This document shows positions 41,736-45,809 of a DNA stretch of 45,809 nucleotides, piece by piece; the first letter of the stretch is position 1; the number at the start of each line of letters is the position of its first letter. Both the position numbers and the translations under genes were made by a program. The notes under the pieces were generated by a model. The model searched no databases. It saw nothing but the letters and a program-made list of their open reading frames with translations, and was not told where the DNA came from. The stretch spans positions 1-45,809 of the IMG/VR virus record IMGVR_UViG_3300030101_003177; one strand, written 5' to 3'. The stretch comes from a virus.

Positions 41736-41764
41736 ATTATATCAATTTTCAAATCAAATGTCAA
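41736..41764 (-). promoter_or_regulatory. Consensus sigma70 promoter, probably leaderless
   Basis: Minus strand TTGACA (41764-41759), 17-base spacer, TATAAT (41741-41736), then ACAAATT and ATG at 41728. The start of transcription normally falls about 7 bases after the -10, here on the A of the ATG. Upstream motif GAAAATAGTGC matches the 35.75-kb promoter. It drives the terminase-like gene and the curli-like cassette. Confidence 0.88.
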
Positions 41765-42190
41765 GCACTATTTTCATGATGTTATCATAATTGATGAGTT
41801 CGCCGAGTATAAAACGAGTTTTTCAAAAATTCCAAAGTAGTACATGAAGGTGTGTCCAGCGAGACATATAACTTTTCGGTCTAAGAACTGCCCTCCCTTA
41901 TAACTTTTTGTTCTTATAACTTTGAGGAATATGCTTATGAATTTTCAGGAATTCTATTGTTTACTTCTGAGAAACCTGTAATATGAATTTGTTGGTAAGG
42001 AATATGAAACTGACACCTAGCAAAAATAAGGCAAAATTTGCCGAGACCGAAAGGGGCTGAACAAAAAGAAATTTTTGGGATAATAGGAAACAGGGAGGAC
42101 TTGCCGAAGGAAACAGGATTTCCAACCTATCGGGATAACGATATAAAATAAAAACTGTAAAATTTTAATTACTTTCATATGAGGTTAATT
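41765..42190. other. Divergent intergenic region, possible structured RNA
   Basis: About 425 bases between leftward late genes and rightward genes with no credible ORF. It has three TATAACTTT elements (near 41868, 41897 and 41915), a direct repeat AGGAAACAGG (42085-42094 and 42108-42117), and a purine-rich tract with GCCGAGACCGAAAGGGGC and CCTATCGGGATAACG. No consensus rightward promoter is visible. It may hold an untranslated leader, a noncoding RNA or phage regulator sites. Confidence 0.4.
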
Positions 42191-42496
42191 ATGCAAAAAG
42201 ATAAACTCTCGAGATTGTCTGAAAAGCAAAGATTGATTTCTTCAATCAATGGCAAGGTTATGAAACTTGAAGATAAGGTTGCATACTTCGGTATGGTACT
42301 CGTTCAAGGTGCATTACTTCCGAGCCACTTCTCAGGACAATTTCCACATTGGACACTACCTTTCTTTTTGGTCATTGGTCTATGTTGTTATCAATATAGA
42401 GCATATGTTCAACGAGATGTGGTTTATACCATAGGGAATATGACAGGGATATTTCTTAATGGCTCAATGCTAATTAGGATATTATTCTTCTCATAG
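42191..42496 (+). CDS. Small membrane protein (early region)
   Basis: Start ATG 42191 is preferred over 42179 because TGAGG lies seven bases upstream of it. 101 residues: a charged N-terminus (MQKDKLSRLSEKQRLISSIN), then two or three hydrophobic segments (YFGMVLVQGALLPSHF, LPFFLVIGLCCYQYRAYV, IGNMTGIFLNGSMLIRILFF). No recognised family. A terminator follows 7 bases after the stop. Confidence 0.6.
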   Translation: MQKDKLSRLSEKQRLISSINGKVMKLEDKVAYFGMVLVQGALLPSHFSGQFPHWTLPFFLVIGLCCYQYRAYVQRDVVYTIGNMTGIFLNGSMLIRILFFS

Positions 42497-42502
42497 GGTT
42501 TA

Positions 42503-42541
42503 AGGCGTGGCTACCTTTCTAAACGCCACGCCACTTTTTTT
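42503..42541 (+). terminator. Intrinsic terminator after early membrane protein
   Basis: Stem GGCGTGGC (42503-42510) pairs with GCCACGCC (42524-42531), 13-base loop, followed by AC and eight T. Confidence 0.85.
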
Positions 42542-42553
42542 AAGAGGTGGTTT

Positions 42554-42790
42554 ATGACTACTGATAAAGAAACTGTTTGGTGTGTAGAACTTTACGAGGG
42601 AAACGAACTTGAAAACATATTCTGTTTTCAAGACGAGAAACTTGCTAATGGTTTTTACTCATACTTACGCAGACACCAATGCAAAGCGAGATTAGTTATA
42701 TCAGATTTTGATAAGCTAATGCGTAAGCATGGTCGTGTAATTTTCTCTGACCGAATATCACGCATTAGAGATTTAGCACTTGCTAACTAA
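42554..42790 (+). CDS. Hypothetical 78-residue protein
   Basis: Ribosome site AGAGGTGG precedes ATG. The sequence ETVWCVELYEGNELENIFCF, then QDEKLANGFYSYLRRHQC and ISRIRDLALAN suggests a small alpha/beta fold. The stop overlaps the next ATG by one base (TAATG). No recognised function. Confidence 0.6.
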   Translation: MTTDKETVWCVELYEGNELENIFCFQDEKLANGFYSYLRRHQCKARLVISDFDKLMRKHGRVIFSDRISRIRDLALAN

Positions 42791-43005
42791 TGCGAATTTT
42801 CGAGAAGAAAAAATACATTGAGACTGAATACGAAGAAAGGCACATTGAAAACTTGAATAAAGCCAATGTGCCTTTTGTTGTGAAGGAAAGACGAGAAATA
42901 ACATCTTATGTTGGACTTGCTTACTTCATATACTCAATCATTCTTGATTGTTTCGTGTTGGTTGGCATTGGTTGGGCATTGTTAAATTTAGATAAACTTC
43001 TTTAA
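42790..43005 (+). CDS. Hypothetical 71-residue protein with C-terminal membrane segment
   Basis: A charged N-terminal half (KKKYIETEYEERHIENLNKA) and a hydrophobic C-terminal half (YVGLAYFIYSIILDCFVLVG, then IGWALLNL) that probably crosses the membrane. Coupled to the 78-residue gene and followed by a terminator. Function unknown. Confidence 0.6.
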   Translation: MRIFEKKKYIETEYEERHIENLNKANVPFVVKERREITSYVGLAYFIYSIILDCFVLVGIGWALLNLDKLL

Positions 43006-43018
43006 CAATACGAGCGAA

Positions 43019-43049
43019 GGGAACACGCTCTCAGATGTTCCCACTTTTT
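43019..43049 (+). terminator. Intrinsic terminator
   Basis: Stem GGGAACA (43019-43025) with TGTTCCC (43036-43042), 10-base loop, then AC and five T. Confidence 0.75.
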
Positions 43050-43063
43050 GCGAGGTACAACTC

Positions 43064-43210
43064 ATGAGCGAGCAAAAGGAAAAGAAACCGACTAAAAAGG
43101 TTTTGATACGAGAGATTGCCGAATTATCGGACTCTTTCAACCTTACTAGCTTAGAGCGTACAAACATCGAAAATCTAATTCAGATTAAGATGTTGTTAGG
43201 CTCTAAATAG
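43064..43210 (+). CDS. 48-residue hypothetical protein
   Basis: MSEQKEKKPTKKVLIREIAE, then LSDSFNLTSLERTNIENL and a short helix. GAGG lies upstream of the ATG. Short basic-to-helical early-type phage protein; no function recognised. Confidence 0.6.
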   Translation: MSEQKEKKPTKKVLIREIAELSDSFNLTSLERTNIENLIQIKMLLGSK

Positions 43211-43266
43211 AGGGTAATTATGGGTGGCTAGGAATGGTTAACAGACTTTCTAGCTAATAAGGTTAA

Positions 43267-43293
43267 GCCGAGCAACCTTTTTTAATGCTCGGC
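43267..43293 (+). terminator. Hairpin with T6 in loop
   Basis: GCCGAGCA (43267-43274) pairs with TGCTCGGC (43286-43293). The T-run lies in the loop, not after the stem, so termination is uncertain. The stem core GCCGAGC recurs in the hairpin at 43759. Confidence 0.5.
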
Positions 43294-43308
43294 ACAACCT
43301 AGATTATT

Positions 43309-43491
43309 ATGGATAAAACATTTATTTATAATGATGAATTGTCCTTTGACGAAAACTACAAGATTTGGCAAAAACTAAATCGAGAAGAAAGGCGTCATTG
43401 GGGTATGCAACAACGAACCGATAAGGAACAATTTGCAAAATTCATTGAAATTTGGGGAAACAAACGCAAAGGTTTTGATGATGTCTACTGA
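43309..43491 (+). CDS. Hypothetical 60-residue protein
   Basis: MDKTFIYNDELSFDENYKIW, then QKLNREERRHWGMQQRTDKE. Highly charged, helical, with no membrane segment. Weak ribosome site. Its end overlaps the next gene by 14 bases. Function unknown. Confidence 0.55.
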   Translation: MDKTFIYNDELSFDENYKIWQKLNREERRHWGMQQRTDKEQFAKFIEIWGNKRKGFDDVY

Positions 43492-43741
43492 TAACGACAA
43501 ACCGATAAAGCCTAGCGATAGCATAATAGATTATCCCGATGTTGCAAAAGCAACTGTCTCGGAAATCAAAGACTATTTATCCTTGTGGGCAAATGGTAAA
43601 GATTATTATGCTATTAAATGGTATGTAAGATATTTAGAAGATGAACACACCTTTTATTCAGACAGAGGAAACTTTGTTATCTTACATAAAATTGAGATTG
43701 TGCTTTCGTATATACGAAATCATCTTCGAGATTTTATCTAG
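43478..43741 (+). CDS. Hypothetical 87-residue protein
   Basis: The start at 43478 follows AAAGG by five bases; a longer frame from 43433 would lie inside the previous gene. Sequence DKPIKPSDSIIDYPDVAKAT, then DYLSLWANGKDYYAIKWYVR. Aromatic-rich and helical. Function unknown. Confidence 0.55.
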   Translation: MMSTDNDKPIKPSDSIIDYPDVAKATVSEIKDYLSLWANGKDYYAIKWYVRYLEDEHTFYSDRGNFVILHKIEIVLSYIRNHLRDFI

Positions 43742-43758
43742 CGTTTAATATGGTTTAA

Positions 43759-43788
43759 GGCTCGGCTACCATTTTCAAATGCCGAGCC
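43759..43788 (+). repeat. Hairpin without T-run upstream of TTG-start gene
   Basis: GGCTCGGC (43759-43766) pairs with GCCGAGCC (43781-43788). No T-run follows; instead the ribosome site GGAG and the TTG start at 43807 lie just after it. It may be a processing or translation-control element rather than a terminator. The flank TTTAAGGCNYGGCTACC is shared with the terminator at 42503. Confidence 0.55.
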
Positions 43789-43806
43789 ATAATTGGAGAA
43801 AAGACA

Positions 43807-44229
43807 TTGAGTTTATTTGAACAGATTAGCGAAAAGCTATCTCAAAAATGCTTGTATGTTGTTTCCTTAGCTAACTATCCAAAGGGAGAAATATCACGAC
43901 CTGATACTATCACTAAGGGTGGTTATACTGAAGATGATATTGAATATAGAATTTCAAAATTCAACTTCTCAGGAAAACTCAAGGGCAAGGAAAAAAATAT
44001 TTCTATAGATTATAGACATTTCCGATTTAATGCAGACAGCTTAGAAAAGCTGTTACATTTGGTTTTAAAAATCAAAGGTGTTGAAAAGGTTAATGACAAA
44101 AATCTAGGCTCAGGTTATACAGAATGGTACTTTTGCTCACCACAGCAAATGAATGCTCATGTATTAACCACTATTCGAGCATATCGCAAAATTCTCAAAG
44201 AGAAAAAAGCGAAAAAGAAAAAGGTTTAA
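43807..44229 (+). CDS. Hypothetical 140-residue protein, TTG start
   Basis: Start TTG is supported by GGAG upstream at proper spacing. The protein has an alpha/beta pattern: LFEQISEKLSQKCLYVVSLA, an ISKFNFSGKLKGKEKNISID strand pair, FRFNADSLEKLLHLVLKIKG, WYFCSPQQMNAHVLTTIRAY, and a Lys-rich end. No recognised family; the TTG start suggests low-level synthesis. Confidence 0.6.
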   Translation: MSLFEQISEKLSQKCLYVVSLANYPKGEISRPDTITKGGYTEDDIEYRISKFNFSGKLKGKEKNISIDYRHFRFNADSLEKLLHLVLKIKGVEKVNDKNLGSGYTEWYFCSPQQMNAHVLTTIRAYRKILKEKKAKKKKV

Positions 44230-44243
44230 CCTTGCCAAAGGTG

Positions 44244-44298
44244 GTCATGCCCTTGTTTATTACATTTCATTTCATCAAATGAGGGCATGACTTTTTTT
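44244..44298 (+). terminator. Intrinsic terminator with long loop
   Basis: GTCATGCCCT (44244-44253) pairs perfectly with AGGGCATGAC (44282-44291), 28-base loop, then seven T. Confidence 0.85.
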
Positions 44299-44303
44299 AA
44301 CTA

Positions 44304-44344
44304 GACATTGACTAATTCCGAAGAATAAAGAATTGGTCAATGTC
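44304..44344 (+). promoter_or_regulatory. 15-bp leader hairpin
   Basis: GACATTGACTAATTC (44304-44318) pairs with GAATTGGTCAATGTC (44330-44344), with one T-G wobble and an 11-base loop. No T-run follows; the next ATG is 16 bases downstream. A regulatory or processing leader is likely. Confidence 0.55.
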
Positions 44345-44359
44345 GCAACCAAAAAAATT

Positions 44360-44479
44360 ATGAAACATTTAAGACACAGACAGAAAAAACAAATAAATGC
44401 TGAATTATATCTCTATAGATATATGATGTTTTCTATTCTGGGTTTCTGTATTGGTTATTTTGTGGGTGGCTCTATATGA
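44360..44479 (+). CDS. 39-residue membrane protein
   Basis: MKHLRHRQKKQINAELYLYR, then MMFSILGFCIGYFVGGSI, a basic cytosolic start and one membrane helix. ATGA overlap with the HAD phosphatase gene suggests coupling. No Shine-Dalgarno is seen; it lies behind a stable hairpin. Function unknown. Confidence 0.5.
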   Translation: MKHLRHRQKKQINAELYLYRYMMFSILGFCIGYFVGGSI

Positions 44480-44952
44480 AACCACTTAGAAAAAACTACA
44501 ACATTGTATTTTTAGATATTGATGGAACGATTGTTGATAGCACACACAGACAGAATGCGTTTGGGAAACCAAACGCTCTGTCATTGGACTATTGGCTAAA
44601 AAATGCAACTAGAAAAAATATCTTCAAGGATAAGATTTTAGATAACCTTGCTTTACATATTAAGAAAAGATATTTAGAGGGCGATTATATTGTTATCACT
44701 ACTGCCAGAACATTAACTCAAAATGATTTAGATTATTTGCATGATAAGGGTATCCCTTACCATTCGATAATCTCACGACCTGAGAATTGTTCGGATAAAG
44801 ATGACACTTTCAAATATAATCGAATGAAAAAATTTCTTAACTTGAAATGGACACAAGGCAGACAAAAATATTTATATGATGATAATTGGGAAAATCTAAA
44901 CGCTGGAATGAAACTCGGAATTACTCCGAGATACGCAGTCAATTGGATTTAA
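44476..44952 (+). CDS. HAD-superfamily phosphatase (polynucleotide 3'-phosphatase-like)
   Basis: 158 residues. HAD motif I FLDIDGTI (D14, D16), motif II ITTART (T75-T76), motif III K113 in TFKYNRMKKF, and motif IV YDDNWEN (D135, D136). The RPENCSDKDDTFKYN segment resembles the phosphatase part of phage polynucleotide kinases such as T4 Pnkp (from memory). No kinase domain is present. It may repair 3' ends of nicked RNA or DNA, or act on nucleotides; the substrate is uncertain. Confidence 0.75.
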   Translation: MKPLRKNYNIVFLDIDGTIVDSTHRQNAFGKPNALSLDYWLKNATRKNIFKDKILDNLALHIKKRYLEGDYIVITTARTLTQNDLDYLHDKGIPYHSIISRPENCSDKDDTFKYNRMKKFLNLKWTQGRQKYLYDDNWENLNAGMKLGITPRYAVNWI

Positions 44953-44963
44953 CCTTGCCCAGA

Positions 44964-44991
44964 GAAATCCCAGCAGATCTGCTGGGATTTC
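44964..44991. repeat. 28-bp perfect palindrome centred on AGATCT
   Basis: The half-site is GAAATCCCAGCAGA, mirrored exactly. No T-run follows on either strand, so an intrinsic terminator is unlikely unless the neighbouring hairpin contributes. It could be a protein-binding dyad, a dimer-resolution or origin element, or a cruciform. Confidence 0.7.
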
Positions 44992-44992
44992 C

Positions 44993-45029
44993 GAAATCCT
45001 GAATGAGAATGACTCTCATTTGGGATTTT
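44993..45029 (+). repeat. Hairpin next to palindrome, followed by A8T8
   Basis: Left arm 44993-45008 pairs with 45014-45029 (16 bp including three G-T wobbles, loop ATGAC). The outer part repeats the GAAATCC of the palindrome. It is followed by CC and A8T8; on the plus strand this could terminate the HAD gene transcript. Confidence 0.5.
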
Positions 45030-45053
45030 CCAAAAAAAATTTTTTTTGCGCCT

Positions 45054-45123
45054 ATGCGCCTAAGTAGTAGTTCAACAATGAATTTTCGTGGAACATGCGC
45101 CTAAGTAGTAGTTCAACAACGAA
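45054..45123 (+). repeat. Two direct repeats of 29 bp (period 41)
   Basis: Bases 45054-45082 and 45095-45123 read ATGCGCCTAAGTAGTAGTTC followed by AACAAYGAA, with one mismatch. Iteron-like; both lie between the A8T8 tract and the DnaA boxes. Confidence 0.8.
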
Positions 45124-45151
45124 GTCTCTTGTCTACTTTTTTGGTAACACG

Positions 45152-45171
45152 TTATCCACAGGTTATCCACA
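45152..45171 (+). promoter_or_regulatory. Tandem perfect DnaA boxes
   Basis: TTATCCACA occurs at 45152-45160 and 45163-45171, exactly the E. coli consensus and 11 bp (one helical turn) apart. They lie 9-28 bases downstream of the predicted start of the leftward promoter at 45187-45215, so host DnaA could both melt DNA and repress that transcript. Confidence 0.8.
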
Positions 45172-45186
45172 GGTCTGTTTGCGCCC

Positions 45187-45215
45187 ATTATAACACACCA
45201 TTTCAGATTTGTCAA
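45187..45215 (-). promoter_or_regulatory. Consensus leftward promoter with GGGCGC discriminator
   Basis: Minus strand TTGACA (45215-45210), 17 bases, TATAAT (45192-45187), then GGGCGC and a start near 45180. The GC-rich discriminator resembles stringently controlled promoters. No leftward gene lies downstream, so the product would be an RNA or a primer. Confidence 0.85.
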
Positions 45216-45285
45216 TACTTTTTTTCATCTTTTTACAAAAAAATTTATTCACGAGTCTCCTACTCAGCCCCTGACCCACCCTGGT

Positions 45286-45314
45286 ATTATATCACATTTT
45301 TTCTCTCCTGTCAA
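45286..45314 (-). promoter_or_regulatory. Consensus leftward promoter
   Basis: Minus strand TTGACA (45314-45309), 17 bases, TATAAT (45291-45286), then ACCAGG. It reads toward the DnaA boxes. Confidence 0.82.
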
Positions 45315-45370
45315 GAAATTTCTTATACCGATTTGGAATAAAAAATATTATGCTTAGCATAATTAATTCT

Positions 45371-45399
45371 TTGACAAGCACATCTTTTTCCCCTATTAT
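45371..45399 (+). promoter_or_regulatory. Rightward promoter of 44-residue gene
   Basis: TTGACA (45371-45376), 17-base spacer, TATTAT (45394-45399). A start near 45406 leaves a short leader with GAGAGG before the ATG at 45426. Confidence 0.85.
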
Positions 45400-45425
45400 A
45401 TACACATAATTTAGAGAGGTCAAAA

Positions 45426-45560
45426 ATGGAAAAAACTAAAAAAATCACTAAAAAAGAACTTTATGCTCAAATCGTAGCTAAAGGCGTAGACAAGAAAATC
45501 GCTGACTCTTTGCTTCGTGCTAACATTGACACAATCAAATTCGTCAACGACTTAATCTAA
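45426..45560 (+). CDS. 44-residue hypothetical protein
   Basis: MEKTKKITKKELYAQIVAKG, then VDKKIADSLLRANIDTIKFV: a basic start followed by helices. It has its own promoter, a GAGAGG ribosome site and a strong terminator, so it is a genuine single-gene transcript, probably expressed early and strongly. The C-terminal helical part recalls UBA-like or small host-takeover peptides, but I assign no function. Confidence 0.75.
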   Translation: MEKTKKITKKELYAQIVAKGVDKKIADSLLRANIDTIKFVNDLI

Positions 45561-45566
45561 CGCAAT

Positions 45567-45593
45567 GCCCTTATAACCAAAAGTTATAAGGGC
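45567..45593 (+). terminator. Terminator hairpin after 44-residue gene
   Basis: GCCCTTATAAC (45567-45577) pairs with GTTATAAGGGC (45583-45593), loop CAAAA. It is followed by a second small hairpin GGGCGC-TTT-GCGCCC and no immediate T-run; the A/T-rich stem and position still favour termination, possibly in both directions. Confidence 0.65.
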
Positions 45594-45604
45594 GCTTTGC
45601 GCCC

Positions 45605-45633
45605 ATTTTACCACATCTTTTTATTTTTGTCAA
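45605..45633 (-). promoter_or_regulatory. Leftward promoter antisense to 44-residue gene
   Basis: Minus strand TTGACA (45633-45628), 17 bases, TAAAAT (45610-45605), then GGGCGC. The RNA would begin with a GGGCGC/GCGCCC hairpin and run antisense into the 44-residue gene. Confidence 0.72.
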
Positions 45634-45688
45634 TACATATTTGATGCCACGCGTCACTTTTTGACGCACCTAGTCTCGGCGGGCGCCC

Positions 45689-45717
45689 ATTATACCACAG
45701 CCCTTTAAAATTGTCAA
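45689..45717 (-). promoter_or_regulatory. Consensus leftward promoter with GGGCGC discriminator
   Basis: Minus strand TTGACA (45717-45712), 17 bases, TATAAT (45694-45689), GGGCGC. Its early transcript can form GCGTCA-AAAAG-TGACGC (about 45650-45666). Confidence 0.83.
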
Positions 45718-45809
45718 GAAATTTTTTAAAATAAGCATAAATTATTTAAACAGGCAAGGTCTTTTTTGACATAGGCAACCAAATTAAACCCTTATAAATC
45801 AACCTCAGG

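Larger units (their letters stand above)
44953..45425. other. Non-coding region with candidate replication origin and leftward promoters
   Basis: 473 bases without a credible gene. In order: 28-bp palindrome (44964-44991), 16-bp hairpin with wobbles (44993-45029), A8T8 tract (45032-45047), 29-bp direct repeats (45054-45082, 45095-45123), two DnaA boxes (45152-45171), leftward promoters at 45187-45215 and 45286-45314, and a rightward promoter at 45371-45399. The combination of DnaA boxes, AT-tract and iterons suggests an origin. Confidence 0.55.

Noticed and set aside
44964-44991. 28-bp palindrome as an intrinsic terminator
   Set aside because: No T-run follows on either strand; only the adjacent hairpin and A8T8 could serve that purpose.
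45163-45252. 29-residue leftward frame (GTG start after AGGAG) downstream of the 45286-45314 promoter
   Set aside because: It runs through another complete promoter and the DnaA boxes, so the frame is more likely accidental; keep in mind as a leader peptide if transcripts and translation are found.
1-45809. tRNA genes, CRISPR arrays, insertion sequences, integrase
   Set aside because: No cloverleaf with a T-loop motif, no regularly spaced direct repeat array, no transposase or recombinase frame was found by reading.

Overview
The window is an AT-rich stretch of a tailed phage genome (Caudoviricetes), most like a marine siphovirus of a Gram-negative host. The phage assignment rests on a complete HK97-type head and tail module: TerL, portal, protease-capsid, connector, tail tube, tape measure, tip and fibres. 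No sheath or baseplate wedge genes are seen, so the tail is probably long and non-contractile. The Gram-negative host is inferred from a CsgG/CsgF outer-membrane secretion pair and from signal peptides. The marine label rests on the style of the fibre proteins and of the small basic proteins, which I know from marine phages. The standard genetic code fits. No DNA polymerase, helicase, integrase or endolysin is visible, so the genome continues beyond the window.

Layout. Positions 1-41728 are read leftward (minus strand) as tightly packed, mostly overlapping genes. Right to left: a terminase-small-subunit-like gene; three small membrane proteins; csgF; csgG; a curlin-like gene; a secreted FecR-domain protein; a second curlin-like gene; then about seventeen tiny genes, many extremely Lys/Arg-rich, several in families I associate with both marine phages and giant viruses; TerL; HNH endonuclease; portal; fused prohead protease-capsid; neck; tail tube; frameshifting tail chaperones; tape measure; tip proteins; and a fibre cassette with three fibres carrying self-cleaving S74 chaperones plus a 2OG-Fe(II) oxygenase. 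Positions 42191-45560 are read rightward: small early-type genes, mostly of unknown function, several separated by strong hairpins, with one HAD phosphatase.

Control. Four leftward promoters (near 9.57, 31.77, 35.75 and 41.75 kb) match TTGACA-N17-TATAAT exactly and share a motif upstream of the -35. They divide the late genes into four transcription units, and the curli-like cassette lies in the same unit as the terminase-like gene, so it is probably expressed late. At the right end four more leftward promoters, three with a GGGCGC discriminator, point where no leftward gene exists. They lie beside two tandem perfect DnaA boxes, a 28-bp palindrome, an A8T8 tract and 29-bp direct repeats: a candidate replication origin and/or small-RNA locus.

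The most unusual content is the curli-type export cassette (secretion pore, pore partner, two curlin-like substrates and a FecR-domain protein) embedded in a phage late operon. Functions given from sequence alone are family assignments made by eye; no database search was run.
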